The notes beneath the pieces were generated by a model, which saw nothing but the letters and a program-made list of their open reading frames with translations, did not search any database and was not told the origin of the DNA. A stretch of DNA of 64,000 nucleotides from Dastarcus helophoroides (taxonomy: Eukaryota > Arthropoda > Insecta > Coleoptera > Bothrideridae). The position numbers and the translations under genes are program-made. Positions 45,005-57,083 of the stretch are shown one piece after another (the stretch's first letter is position 1; every line of letters begins with the position of its first letter). The stretch is from positions 2,790,001-2,854,000 of the forward strand of contig CM053327.1 in the NCBI GenBank assembly GCA_028583605.1, in the 5' to 3' direction.

Positions 45005-46859
45005 TACAATGAAATCTCCTATAAGGGACACCTCTATTAAGTGGATATTTTTTCATAGTCCGGAATTGTAAAATCGAATTTCCATATAAACGAATCTCTG
45101 TTGAGCTGATTCTCCTTTGAGTGGACACGGACACGATATTTTGGTAAAAAACTTATCAAATCCTTCCTCAAATGGCCGACAGAAAATTGTCATACATGGT
45201 GCAAAGTTCACTTACACATCTTAAAGATGTAAAAGTTAGTTAAATAAAAACACTCATTATGAAAAGACTATTAGTAAGGGAATATCCTCAATAACGTTCT
45301 ATAAGATAATTCGATTTTAGGTCAAGTATTTTTAAAAAATTAAAGATTATAATTTTAAAGTGATAAATTTGGAATAAGAGTCAAACATTCTAGGAACTAT
45401 TCGAAATTAATTTATTTAGAAAAATCAGTATTTAAATTTGAAAATTTGAATACGTAATTTTTGGAAAAAATTCAAAAAGACCTGGCAATTTATAAATGGA
45501 ATTTTGAAAAGTGTTTTTTTTTTAACCTTAAACTAAAACTTCTTAGATAAACTTTGAAATTTAAATGTAAAACTTATAAGAAAAATATCTTCGAATTTTC
45601 GACTCCAAAATTTAAAATACAGAACTGCTAGAAAAAGTCAAAATTTCGAGTTTAAATTTAAAATTTGGAAAAAAAATTTCAAACTTTAAGATCAAGGTCA
45701 AAATTTTAAGAATCAAAGTTAAAATCCTAAAAAGAGTTTAAATTTGCAGTTTTTAATCGATGGTTTACAGAAAAAAATAAGGCCAGATTTTAATTTAAAA
45801 TTTTCAGAATAATCTCAACATATCTAAAGTTTTAAAATTTAGGGTTTTTTCTCAAGATTTAAAATTAAAGAAAGAAAGGGGTAATAAAAGAAATATTTAA
45901 ATGAATAGAAATTTTAAGTCTGACAATTGGAAAATATCCTTTTTAAATGAAACTTTTTTGAAATCTCAATTTTTTTTTTAAATTTCGACTTAAAATTTTT
46001 AACTTAAATTTTGAAATTTCAGAAAAAAGTTTAAATAGCCTATGAAGCCCAAAATTGATAAAAATGAATTTTAAATTAACGAGAAATTTAAACTGACACC
46101 CAAAATTTAGTAAATTTTCGAATACTGAACTTAAGAGGCTTATAATTTTAAATTTAAAGTCGAAATTTTGAGACGTAAGAAAATTTAGAAAATATTCTCT
46201 AAATTTGGTGAACATTTCAAAATGTGAAGAAAAAGTTGGAAATTTAGATAAAGTTTTGTTAATAGTTTTTTTGGTCTTAGACATTTGAAGTTTTAAGTAA
46301 ATAAAAAGCTTTAAAATGTTTGGTTTAAACTCCTGTAAAAAAGAAGTGTGTGAAAAGAAAGTTTAAAAAAAAATATTAATAAGCTCCGCTCGGAAGCTGT
46401 GCTTCCTTAACTTCTAAGAAAAACACACCACTGGTTTTGTATTAAAAGATGTTTGAGGATGCTTACCCACTTTTTTTTGTATAAATTATTTCAACCCTGA
46501 TAGTCTTTTTTATTTTGTTTATTAATTTTTTTATTTTTTTGCTTTTGTAGCATAAAATTTTAACTTTTAAGCTGGCTTAAAATAATTTAAAGGTTGGGCA
46601 CCATTGGACTATAATACTGTGGACTGGCATTTTTATGGTGGAAATACCAATTTAATATTAGAATATTATAATGATTTAGTTCCTATCGATTATGCAATTA
46701 TGCTTAAGCTGACCACCACATTTCTAATGATTTTGAAAAAGCCGAAATCACAAGTAATAAAACGAAATTTTGACACATTTCCTCATGAAAGGACTTCTTC
46801 ATCAAGCAGATATATTTTGCCAGTCCCAAAAGTGTCCGCTTAAGGGAACTTTCACTGTA
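45005..46859. mobile_element. TIR element B (pogo/Tigger-like ends)
   Basis: The left end TACAATGAAATCTCCTATAA then GGGACAC; the right end read on the minus strand TACAGTGAAAGTTCCCTTAA then GCGGACAC. It is homologous over its length to the outer parts of element A at 33.0-38.0 kb and carries the same hAT-like end (CAATGGTGCCCAACCTTTAA on the minus strand, ending at 46606). Length 1855 bp, with no LINE. No transposase recognised; the interior is mostly A-rich array. Confidence 0.75.
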
Positions 46860-48800
46860 TTTAAAAGCAAATACTGTCGAAATGATCTACTTTTTAATTT
46901 TAATAAAAAATAGTTTTGACTAGTCTCCCACAAAATAAATATGTCTAATCAAATATTTTTAAAAACTTTGGGAAATTGACGATGTGGCTGTAGCTGCAGG
47001 TTCAAACCTATTCGTCTGTGCATTAGAATCCTTGTCTTCTGGGACCTTCCTAGAGAGCAAACACTTTGCTAGGTCTTTGTGTTTTAACTATTGTTAGTTG
47101 AGCTAACTATGATTCACTATACACACGTAGAGGGTTACATGACTGTGGTCCCGGTTGCATTCTATTTGCATACGACACTTTTTGGCGTTGGCCATAGTTC
47201 CTCTAGAGACCAATAGGGGTTGGTGGTATTAAAAATCACACAGGCGACGTCAGTTGATTTTTTAGTACTTACTTGCCGGAACATTTGTTAGCATTCGAGT
47301 TGGATATAGCAAACTAACGAGATGTAACAAGATCGAAACCAACCTTTGGTTTCCAAACTTCGAATCTAATAAATGTTCAAACCTTTTGGTCCATGTATTA
47401 AAAAAATATAACAGTTCATATTAAAATGATCAGGTTAATATGGGTTTGAGAAGTTTGAATATAGAGATGTTGCTTATTTGAAAGAAACAATAAACAACTT
47501 TAGCTTTAAGACAATCCACCAATTTGGTCAAAATAATTAGCAGATTTATTTAAGTAAACAAATAAAAAATTTATTTAAAAAAATAAATAAATATTTTTTT
47601 CCGCGTTTTCTATACCTTCAAAATTGAAAGGAACAACTCTTGTATCTCTATGAGTGAGAAACTGGCTAGGTGGGAAACCTCTATAAGCGAGAAAAAATTC
47701 CGGCTCCATTAAACTCTCTCTTATACAGGTTCAGACATTGTTTATAAGTTATCTTAGATTTGAAATTTTGTAGTTGTAAAATCAGTAATAAAGGATCGAA
47801 TATAAATTAATAGCTTTAAAATATAAAAGCAAAGAGCATTAATTTTCTTGTGGAAAACTTTTGCCAACTTTTAATGCCTCTATTGCCTGCATGGATTCTG
47901 ACTTAAAATCTTTCAATATATGACGAGAAAATTCCAACCGAGTAAATTTAAGCTATATACGAAGTGCATCTTAATTAATAGCGAGATTGTTCTTTGGTTT
48001 TATATTAACCACCCTCAAAGAACTCGAAAGTTTTGTCGATATAACTTAAAACTGTTTTCACGTTTAAATTGATCTAATTATGAAGTTTGGTTATTTAACG
48101 CTTGGCAGCCTCACTAAACACTATGCGGTGGTGCACCGAAGTAAAAATATCCATGTTGCTTTTTAAACTCTTTTTAATTAAAATTTAAATGTGAAACGCG
48201 GTAATTTATCGATGTAATTTATGTTCTCGCTGCGAAGGCGATAACAAGATAATATTTTAGCACTTTGCAATTGCGTGAGAAAAGCTTGCGTGAGACACGT
48301 GCATGCGGGGATTCAAGCCAATTACATCTATGGTCATGTATCAATGTGACATCGTCACTTTAATTTTGCCGGAGTGGCATTTAAGAGTTCTTTGTTTTCC
48401 GTAAATATGCAAATATTTTTATCCATTGAATCAGAAAGTGACAGTAACGGAAATCCCAACTCCAAAATTTCCCTTACTCTTGGCAAATTAATTGCGATGG
48501 CAAATTGTCTATGACAAATTAAACAAAAATTAAGAATAGTAATATCAAATGTCGTAGTTAGCTTTCAAAGAGTTCTTGTGTAAGGTGCAGAATTGGGCCC
48601 TTAAATTTACAAGAAACAAAATAATTTTAATGACCAAAAATAAAGTTCCATAAAAAAGTGTCACAACTAAAAAACTCTCGTGTGTACAAATGTTTTTGTA
48701 TATCTAACAAAAAAAAAACGAAATACCTAACAAATTTTTCAACATTGCCCGCTCTGATATTTAGACAGCATTCCGAACAAATCAATTGGCGGTGATTTTA
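46860..48800. other. Mostly non-array sequence; short pogo-like fragment near 47.64 kb
   Basis: 47637-47740 contains AAACCTCTATAAGCGAGAAA and CTCTCTTATACAGGTTCAG, like the ends of elements A and B. The remainder, including 46980-47360 and 47950-48500, has ordinary composition and no open frame I can support. Confidence 0.35.
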
Positions 48801-50220
48801 ATTTAAAACTCGAAATTCCATTGAAAGTTAAAAATTTTAGATTAATCTAGAGGGAATCTAGGCGAAAAGTCAACATTTCGAGTTTGATGTCGAAATTAAA
48901 AAAAGATATTAAAAATTTTTGGTTTAAAATTCAGGTTTTAAAAAGAAAACTTCAAAAATAATTATTTGTAAAACAGTTATCAAATTCAAATTCCAGAAGT
49001 GTTAACGCCATGTTTTTTTAAATGTTAAGTTTGAAAGTCATAAATTGATGAAAAAAGCATTTTCTAAATTGGAGGGCGTTTAAAAATTAAATTTTTGGTA
49101 AAAAAACCAAATTTCGGATAAACATGGAAATTTTGATTTTAATAGCAAAATCATTTGACACCAAAATTTTCAGATTTCTTTCTCAAAATTTTAACTTTTA
49201 AGAATTCCGAATTTAAGCTAGAAAGTTTTTCTTTTGTTCACAAAATATCAACTGTAACATCAAAGTTTAGATTTTTGTGAAACCATTTTAAAATTTGAGA
49301 TAATATCCGGCCCAAAGCCAAATTTTCACTAAAAAAAGTTAAAGAATGTTACCATTTAATCTTAAAATTTCTTAGTTTTTTAGTTTTGAGTTAAATTTAA
49401 AATATCCAAACTTATTTGGGAGATTTCGATTTTTCTTTAGAAATGTCAAGGAAGAAGTCATTATATAAAAAAAAGCATTTTCTTGCATATAATTTTACCA
49501 TGTTTTTTTTAAATACTTTGCTTTCTTTTTATTTTAAATATAAATTAAAACAATTTTTAATTGTCGACGCCTATAAATTTTATTTTTAATATCCGAAATT
49601 TCGGGAAGAAAACTAAGTATTTAAATCTGAAATAGGTATTTCATTCATATTATTTAGATATTTGAAGGAAAATGTCCAAAGTAAATTTAAAATTCAACTA
49701 AAATAACCAGTTTAGGTTAAGTAATAACTTTGTATAAATTATTTATTTTAAATTTTAGAAAGAAAATGACTGAAATCTAAATAGTCAATCCGAATTTCGA
49801 AAATAGTTTTTTTAAACTGTTTCAAATTTCTTTTTTTGTAAAATTATATGGAACACTCGAGTTTTAAAATAAATTAGAAAAAATTACATCTCGTGGAAAC
49901 TTACTCGTTTGAAAAGCATATTTATTATAAAATTATTCTAGAGGAAGTCTACAATTTTGAATTTAAGGTTAAATCTGTGAGTTTCATGTTGCCATTTTAA
50001 GAAAAAAAAAGACTGAATTTAAAACATAAACAATCTCAAAAAGATCTGAGTTTCTGAAATATTTCTTTTCTGAAACTGTGTAAAAATTTTGAATTTAGTG
50101 TATTCTTAAAATGCGTAGGTTTATTTCAAATGTTCGACTTGTTGTTTCGACTAAATTAGAAGTTTCGAATATTTTCAATGTAGGCTTAAGATAAAAAAAT
50201 AATTTTTTTCTGAAAGTTAG
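48800..50220. repeat. Degenerate A/T array, mixed polarity
   Basis: Loose AAATTTTGA / TCAAAATTT words in both orientations. No gene or clean terminal repeat seen. Confidence 0.45.
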
Positions 50221-50233
50221 AAAGAAGTTGGAA

Positions 50234-50380
50234 TTAGTGATGCACAAAGCAAGATTTCCTGTCTTGCTATCTAATTTCCTGTCTTGTCTTGCTGCGCAAG
50301 ACAACAAAGGGTTTTACTTTTCCTCTTGCCAATTTCTTGCTGGTTTGATCCTTGTCTTGCTAGCAAGGACCTTGTTTTTT
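50234..50380. repeat. CTTG-rich interspersed patch
   Basis: Many CTTGCT/CTTGTC words (TCCTGTCTTGCTATC, CTGTCTTGTCTTGCTGCG, CCTTGTCTTGCTAGCAAGG) after TTAGTGATGCACAAAGCAAG, which itself resembles a hAT-like end. Two opposing frames cross it; neither is credible. 50385-50841 holds nothing else recognised. Confidence 0.5.
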
Positions 50381-50841
50381 GTTGTTATTGGTGGCTTATA
50401 TTATAGAATTGCTTCATCTTTGAGATTGGAAACTCGTACAGGTGGCATTAAAAAAAACGATCTAGATTATAGATTATAGAGAAGGCAATTGAAATGTAAT
50501 AAATTCAGAACTTCAAGAAGACAATTGAGGGGGCTGTTTTGAAAATTTTTAAAAAGAGACGAAAAATGTTTAGAACATTTACTTATTTTAATTAAAGGAT
50601 ATTATTATTAAAGGATATTCTAAAACTACATGGAGTTTCAAGGATAATTAATAGAAGCTTGAAGGTTTCCCCATTCTTTTTTTTTTATGATCAAAGTTTA
50701 ATGTATCCTTTTTATGCTGCTGAGTGATATATTTCTTTATTCATACAAGTTATGTTAAAAGCTTTCTGTAAAGCAATTTTAAATAAAAACAAAATTAAAA
50801 TTATTTTAATATATTTGAATTTTTAAAGTTAAATACTTCTA

Positions 50842-52088
50842 TATAGTGCTAGTCTGTAACTTGGAATAAATTCAGTAAATCAAAGACAGTTTTGTCTCTC
50901 CAGAAATATGATTAAATATGTCAATTAATAATTAATTTTGATGTAGGAAAATTTCATACAGCATGTTCCAAATTTAAGGTATGACGTCGTCGACAATTTT
51001 TTTAAACAGCAACCCTATTTTTTTCTTGACTTTTCTTAAAGGGTATATAATATATGCGCATCAAATTTTAATTTTTTATTTCTTGTCAGTTAAAAGACAT
51101 TTACCAATTTAGGAACTAATTTGAAACATCAAGAAATCTGATTCAATGTAATACAATTTTTATAAAGTTTAACAGTCGCGTATCAGAAAGTATTCGTTTG
51201 ACTTTTTTTGTCAAACTGAGTTGAAGTATTATCAGAATCTTATAAAAAAAGTTAATAAAATCAAACAAGAAGGGTAGTATGGAAGAGGTTTTTAGTTTGC
51301 CGTTAAGTGAGAAAAACCATTTATTAAGAAATCAATCAAAATCCCGTACTTAACTGAAACCCACAAGATTGAAATTTTAATAATGATTGGCTACGGAGAT
51401 AGGACAAGAATTCAAAATAACGTTATTTGTTTATTCAGAGACACGTATTTTGATTTACCATCCATATCGCAAAGTACCGCAAGCAAGATTTAAAAAAAAC
51501 AGTTTCGGAAAGTGGGCATTAAAAAAAAACAAGTAATCCCCGTCAAAATGCGCTTAATGAAGATGTCAAAATTAATGTACTTCTTTCTGTCCAAGAAAAT
51601 CCTTTTGTCTTCACTAGTCAGATAGGTGCGGAACTCAAAATTAGCCAGTCTTCAGTTGCAAGAATTCCAAAAATGCAAAAATTTTATCCTCATAAAATGA
51701 CAATCCTCCATAAATTTTTAGAAGATGATCCTGCTAAAAGACTTTAGTTTGGCGAACAAATGATGGATCTACTAGACAGAAATATTCTTAGCATAGAAAA
51801 TGTCCTGTTTCCAGATGAATCAACGTTTGGTGTTAAATGATGAGCTAAATCGTTAAAATTGTCGTTACTGGACAGACAACAACCCACACTGGATGAGGGA
51901 AGGCACTGTTGGTCATCGAGTTATAGGATCAATTTTCTTTCAAGGAAATCTCAAGGGGGCGGGATATTTAGAATTTTTGCATAAAGAACCAATTCCTGAT
52001 TTAGCTATTTTGTTTCCTGATCCGGTCAAAGCTGATATCCGGAATAGAAATATCTGGTTTCAACAAGACGGTGCCCTTCCTCATTGTC
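50842..52088 (+). mobile_element. Second IS630-type transposon copy, 3' truncated
   Basis: Starts TATAGTGCTAGTCTGTAAC, homologous to the element at 30022 along its length. The degenerate transposase includes YKTHKIEILIMIGYG-like text near 51361, ISQSSVARIPKMQKFYPHKM near 51643-51700, MREG then HRVIGSIFFQGNLKGAGYLE at 51893-51975, and LAILFPDPVKADIRNRNIWF then QQDGALPHC to 52086 (second catalytic Asp). It lacks the C-terminus, the third Asp and the right TIR. Compared with copy 1 it has lost about 15 codons between the MREG and HRVIG segments. Confidence 0.8.
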
Positions 52089-52156
52089 CAAAATTTAGTG
52101 ATCACAGCATCAGTCTTTATTTTAGAAATGGCATTTTAAAACATGTTTAAAAAAAT

Positions 52157-52972
52157 TAGTGGCTTGCAAACTATATTTTCGAAACCATTTTCTAAAAAAT
52201 AAATCTTACGCCACTGTGCAAATTGAAAATAAATATCTAATATTTTTTAAATTTTTAATTTTTTTCTAGCATAGAAGGTATACTTTTTAAATATCACTAA
52301 GAGAAGTCATTTTTGAAATAAACTGTGTTTAAAGTGGGCAAGAAAGTGCACTTCTTGGATAACGTAACCAGATCTAAGACCGTTCTTGACTATTTTGGTT
52401 GGTTATATTAGGACCCTGGTTTAGAGTATTGCATCTATGAACAATAGGGATAAACGAAGAATATTTAAATGCTATAAAAAACCCAAATTTATTATTTTTC
52501 ACTATTCAGGATTTCTTAAAAAATATGTAAAATATGTCGCCAGTCAATTGAGGGGGTGGAGCATTTCTAAAACAATCTCAAATTGAATTATTGGTTAATT
52601 AATTTTTTTGCCAGTCATGTTTGGCATGTTGTCTTAATTCAATATATATTTTACCTAAAAAATGTTGTTTATTATTTTTATTTCGGTTTCCTTAGTTACT
52701 TCATAAGTTTCACACTGTGATTTCTGAAATATTATATGTAAACGTATTGAAAAATATTAAATTATTTTAGTGTTCGTTTATGCTATTTAATTATTAAAAA
52801 AGTATGTTTCTGTAACACATGCTGGCAGATAATGACAGTTACGTTATCCACAAATTGTATTCGTCTGCCAATTTTAAATGTAATTCTTTCAAAAAATTTA
52901 AAAAATGGTCTTCATTTGCGGTTTGGGTAGTGGCGTAATATTTATTTTTTAGAAAAATATTTGCAACCACTA
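52157..52972. mobile_element. MITE with TAGTGG ends (about 816 bp)
   Basis: The left end TAGTGGCTTGCAAACTATA, with TTCTAAAAAATAAATCTTAC and GCCACTGTGCAAA. The right end on the minus strand is TAGTGGTTGCAAATATTTTT, with CTAAAAAATAAATATTACGC then CACTACCCAAA. A second inverted pair lies inside (GGATAACGTAAC near 52357, GTTACGTTATCC near 52841). No coding content. Confidence 0.7.
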
Positions 52973-53167
52973 GTTTTTTGTACTGAGGTGACATCGCAGC
53001 AAATGATATAGGTTCCTATGAAAACTCCTTATGTCAAATTAGACAAAAATTCCTAAACCTAAAAATATCCCTCAAAAACGTTTTTATTTTTTCAAATTAA
53101 ACATCCTGAAAACAGCATTATAAGGAACATTGTATATGAATTTCTAGATTATTTTCGTCGTAGAATC

Positions 53168-53336
53168 TGTGAGGGTTTTCAGTGTGAATATAAATGCGTG
53201 GACACGTATTTTTAATGAACGAAGTGAATTGTTGCTATACACCAATTAATCAAAAAAAAAAGGTCAAGTCTCTGACAATTGCAACTTAATCAAGTTAACC
53301 GTCGCCTGTGGTCTCGTTAAATACAAGTATCTAACA
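53168..53336 (-). repeat. 3' LTR of the copia-type element
   Basis: Plus-strand text TGTGAGGGTTTTCAGTGTGA ... GTATCTAACA. Differs from its partner at 56909 by many substitutions and small indels, so insertion is not recent. GAAAAAG just inside (minus strand) could be the polypurine tract. Confidence 0.85.
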
Positions 53337-53429
53337 CTTTTTCTCAAGACCTTTTGGCCTTTTTTTGTCACTTCTGAAAGTCCAAGTCCTTTAAAACAAT
53401 AGTCACAGGTATTTGTTTGATATTAATAT

Positions 53430-53900
53430 CACACTTGTCACTATGGTGGATCTGGTTAAGCACTGCGCCTAGTTCTCTTGGAGGTTCCATGAAAACAGTC
53501 TCTTCGACCGTACCATTCGGATACAAAAATATCAAGTCCATCTTATGTTTTCATGTTAAAGCGGACTACTTGTGCAATATGTTTTATAAAAATTAATCTA
53601 CCCACGGAAGCAAACGTTTCATTAAAATGAATACCTGGCTTCTGAGTAAATCTTCGAGCCACAAGACGTGCTTTGCACCTTTCTATAGAACCGCATTGTA
53701 CTTTTTTCTCAGTACTATTTGCCTTTCCAGGACTTCCCCATCGATGGGTCTATTGACGAAAGTCCATGCGTCGTTTTTGATTATATTTGAATTTTCCTCT
53801 GCCGTGGTTTCAACCCACTTTTCAGTGTCAGGTCCTTCTAGAGCTTGTTTCATTGGTACTTTGCCTAGAAACACTTGTTCTGCAAGATTTACTTCGGTAT
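53430..53900 (-). pseudogene. Copia-type reverse transcriptase, N-terminal fragment
   Basis: The minus strand from 53874 reads MKQALEGPDTEKWVETTAEE then NDAWTFVNRPIDGEVLERQI, the start of the RVT_2 domain (EAL-GPD-W; N-TW-LV-P). After a frameshift near 53690 it continues with ERCKARLVARRFTQKPGIHF NETFAS-like text to about 53600. It then stops matching, with only a short GLDIFVSEWYG-like residue before the LTR. The YVDD box and RNase H are absent, presumably deleted. Confidence 0.8.
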
Positions 53901-54154
53901 TCTGCTGTGTTACACATTTTTGTTGGTCTTCCCTTATTTCCAGTCCGTTCCAGCCTTGGTCTCCCTGGTCCTCTTTTTATCTTGTTTACCTGGTCTTTCT
54001 CCTCATTTTCTTTTTCAATTTTAAGGATTTCATCATCCTTCGTCGTTTCTGTAGGTTATACAGTGACTTCCAATTTGTTATCGCATCCTTTGTACAAGTT
54101 TATTGCACACTCCGACCTTGTCCAAGAACCTAACATCACAAAATATGATTACTT

Positions 54155-55520
54155 TTAGTTCTGAGGGGAACCAAATATGAAAACCTTTCGTTTGTTCGGA
54201 GTAACCTTGAGATATTTCTTTTTTGCACCTGGAACCCAGTTTCCCTCTCCAAAATCATTGTTTAAACAGAAAACTTTGAAACCAAATACTTGAACGCGTG
54301 ATACATCTGGAAGTTTATCATACCAAATTTCATATAGAGTTCGAACATTTAGAGGTTTGGTCGGGCATCTGTTTCTTAAGTAGTTTGCGGTATTTATTGC
54401 CTCTGTCCAAAACTTTGCAGGTAAATCAGATTGTATTAGCAAGCACCGAGCTATGTCAAGTAGTGATCGGTTCTTCGGCTTTGTTGATATGCCGTTTTGT
54501 TCCGGACAATATAGACCTGTCAACCGTCTTCCGATTTCGTTTTTTTTAAGAAGTCATCTCGATTCTTATTAATATATTTAGTAGGGGAGACTGGGGTATT
54601 TTAAATTACGGGGAATTGCTGACCAGCATCATATTTTTTCTCTAATAGTGGTTGCTCGCTACAAATAACTGTCGTCAGCTCACTTCTTGTTAAGCTTATT
54701 TTCCCTTCAGTACTCAACTTGTGTACACGAACCGTTATCTCGCATCGACACCAAATAGAGAAAATGGGATACTTTAAAATGTTTTTTTTTTTTTTCACTT
54801 TAGAGTTTCCCCCAATTTGACCATACTTTCTGAGAACCCAACTCAGGTAAATATCTTCATAATATTTGCGGAATCTTAAGTATTCGACAGGAATCTGAAG
54901 TTTTGCACAAAGTTTGTACTGTGTTACACATATGTTGCCATATTGTAAAAAATGCAATTTTTGCGCCAACTACTATAAGTTGTATAATTTAATACAATTT
55001 GACCAAACTGCTGCGACCCAAAGAGAAATTATTAGTTGTACTACAAATTGGAGCTTTGAAATTTTCAGAAAAAAATATTTTTTTGCCAGTTTTTAGCCAA
55101 CATATAGAGGCGGTTCACAATACCCCAGTCTCCCCTAGTGTTATCTAACTGAAAAAATTTTACATTTTTATCGAGTAAATTTTGAACATATTAAATGAAT
55201 TCCTTGGTTTTCTCGGTAATCTCATTCTTGTGTTTGATGAAATATACGGCACAATATCTTGAACGATCGACGAAAAACTAGACGTAATATCTTGCTTTAG
55301 AAAGCGATTCCACCCTCATCGGACCCCAAATGTCTGTGTCTACGATTTCCAAAAATTCCGTGCTCTTGTCCGACTTCTTGAGAAACAGTTTACTCGTCAT
55401 CTTCCTCTGAATACATTTTTCGCAGTCAAGTTTGCAATTTCTGTCTATGGGACCTAAATGTAAATGTACTCCCCGGATAACTCCGTTGCGTACGCCTTCA
55501 ACGTGATCCTTTACATTCAA
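54155..55520 (-). pseudogene. Copia-type integrase, interrupted by a TIR element
   Basis: Minus strand 55520-55278: CKLDCEKCIQRKMTSKLF then LEIVDTDIWGPMRVESLSKA, which is the CxxC zinc finger and the first catalytic Asp (TDIWGPM). A nested element fills 55136-54583. It resumes at 54520 with YCPEQNGISTKPKNRSLLDI, ARCLLIQSDLPAKFWTEAIN, TANYLRNRCPTKPLNVRT and VSRVQVFGFKVFCLN. The PEQNG motif precedes the usual catalytic Glu, here Lys/Arg-shifted by a small change (family: NG-(V/I)-(A/S)ER-N). Frameshifts present. Confidence 0.85.
54583..55136. mobile_element. TIR element nested in copia integrase (554 bp)
   Basis: Perfect 18-bp inverted ends, AGGGGAGACTGGGGTATT on the left and its exact complement on the right (55119-55136). 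AGT on both sides may be a 3-bp target duplication. A 122-codon minus-strand frame (54969-54601) is not recognised. The perfect TIR in an otherwise decayed host element points to a comparatively young insertion. Confidence 0.85.
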
Positions 55521-55555
55521 ATGTCCTAAGCGTGAATGCCAAAGTTTTACTATTT

Positions 55556-55860
55556 TCAGAGAGACGCAACTGAAGCTAGAACAAAGTTTTTAGAAATGTC
55601 TACGCGAACATAATACAGGTCACCAACAGGATCTGCAACCAATTTTATATCGAATTTTGAGTCATACACTAGAGCAGTGTCTCCCTTGAATAGTACTTCA
55701 AAACATTTATTTGTTGCCTTGCTAACTAAAATTAAGTTTGTTTGCAAATTCGACGCGTACAACGTATAGGTTAAAGAAATATTTGTGGATTTCCCAAATG
55801 TGTCTGCTGCGAACGTAGCAGTACCCTTTCCTTAAATTTCAGTAGGTGATACGTTTGCGA
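55556..55860 (-). pseudogene. Copia-type protease-to-pre-integrase region
   Basis: Minus strand: NLNFANVSPTEI then GKGTATFAADTFGKSTNISL, then YASNLQTNLILVSKATNKCF and KLVADPVGDLYYVRVD. This is the pre-integrase segment (P-L-NLLSVSK; GDLYYV) that follows the protease. The protease active-site DSGA motif expected upstream is not found, so it appears lost. Confidence 0.75.
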
Positions 55861-55963
55861 AGTTAAGGTTTTCATGAAAATCGTCACGAAAACATGAAAA
55901 AGAGCTTTTATTTTTATAAAAATAAGATGTTACTTCACTATCTATACACTAATTTAACTTTTT

Positions 55964-56774
55964 TCAATTGAAACCAACATTGAACGTTTCTACAGTGCCT
56001 AAGCAAAAGCTTTCAGAACAATTTACTTCATTAGAATTTGAAATATTCTTACCTCCTTGAGTACAGTCTGCGGCTTTGTGCCCTACCTTCCTGCACCGAT
56101 GATAACGGAATTTAAATGTACCACTTTCATCATATGTTTCTATTTCCACCATTTCCTGCTTTTTGATTGCTGTGGTTTGTCTAAAGTTAAATATCCTTTT
56201 GACTAATAGAGCGTTCTGAACATTTTCTTGTATGTTGTTCTTTCTTGCATCAAATTATTCTGTAATTTTAATAAGTAACAATTCTGGACCAGGTAGTTCA
56301 TCACGGGACTCGATGGCATACCTAAAATTTTTGAAATTCGGTGGTGAACTGTACAACAACACTACAGCTAATAAGTTTGCATTAATTTTGACAATCGTGT
56401 CTTTTAGTTTGTCGACTGCATCAAAAATATTGTTTAGATGTTCAGGTACGTCGGTATCTTCATCCATATGTTGCAAGATCAACTGTTTGCACAAAGTTGC
56501 TTTTCGAGACGGTCCCTTTGATTGGTATATTTTCACCAGTCTAAGCCACACTAATAGACAGAATTATATCAGATTTGGCTTTACTATCACCTTTCTTCCA
56601 GACTTCCAGAACTCTTCTTGAATTCTCATCGTCCGTTGTGATCGGCTGTTTTATTTCGCCACTTATGTAACCCCATTCCTCGTTCTTGACGAGTAACGTT
56701 TCCATTTGGATTTTCCAAGTATCATTATTTTTCTTGTTCAAAGTATCTGTGCGAGAGAAACTGTGTATACTCAT
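55964..56774 (-). pseudogene. Copia-type gag with altered zinc knuckle
   Basis: From 56774 the minus strand reads MSIHSFSRTDTLNKKNNDTW then KIQMETLLVKNEEWGYISGE, the start of the copia gag domain (W-R-E-LL-LW-Y-G). 56551-56255 gives WLRLVKIYQSKGPSRKATLC, then EHLNNIFDAVDKLKDTIVKI and LLYSSPPNFKNFRYAIES. 56115-56060 gives FRYHRCRKVGHKAADC, a CCHC zinc knuckle whose first Cys is Tyr. Frames are broken between pieces. Gag forms the particle and the knuckle binds the RNA. Confidence 0.85.
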
Positions 56775-56908
56775 TTCAAATCCCTAGAAATGTTTCCAAA
56801 ATACGTAAGGATCACTGATTCTGTATCGTCTATACTGTACATTTTTTCGACAGTACGTTTCCTTAAAGTGCGTATCACTGTTCTTCTGATTCACCTGGAC
56901 ACATAACC

Positions 56909-57083
56909 TGTCAGGGTTTGCATTGGGAACATAAATCCGTGGACAGTGATAACGTATTTTTTAATAAACGAAGTGAATGGAAGCTACACACAAATTAATT
57001 AAAAAGAATGTCAAGTCTCTGATAATTGCAACTCAATCAAGTTAACCATCGCCTGTGGTCTCGTTAAATACAAATATCTAACA
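56909..57083 (-). repeat. 5' LTR of the copia-type element
   Basis: Minus-strand start TGTTAGATATTTGTATTTAA and end ACCCTGACA, immediately followed by the primer-binding-like sequence. Partner of 53168-53336. Confidence 0.88.

Larger units (their letters stand above)
53168..57083 (-). mobile_element. Ty1/copia-type LTR retrotransposon, internally deleted
   Basis: Two LTRs of about 170 bp (53168-53336 and 56909-57083) enclose gag-pol remnants read on the minus strand in copia order: gag, integrase, reverse transcriptase. The flanks are GAATC on the left and GAATT on the right, an almost perfect 5-bp target duplication. Just inside the 5' LTR (minus strand, from 56908) is GGTTATGTGTCCAGGTGAAT, close to the primer-binding site of insect copia elements that pair with internal initiator-tRNA sequence. 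The total of 3.9 kb includes a 554-bp nested element, so about 3.4 kb of its own against about 5 kb expected. Most of RT and all of RNase H are missing. Confidence 0.88.

Noticed and set aside
46980..47020. tRNA-like B box (GGTTCAAACC) near GTGGCTGTAGCTG
   Set aside because: A-box-like text is almost adjacent, so no tRNA fold or SINE promoter spacing is possible.
53627..54158. 168- and 123-codon plus-strand frames
   Set aside because: They lie antisense to the copia RT/integrase remnants, which are clearly the real coding strand.
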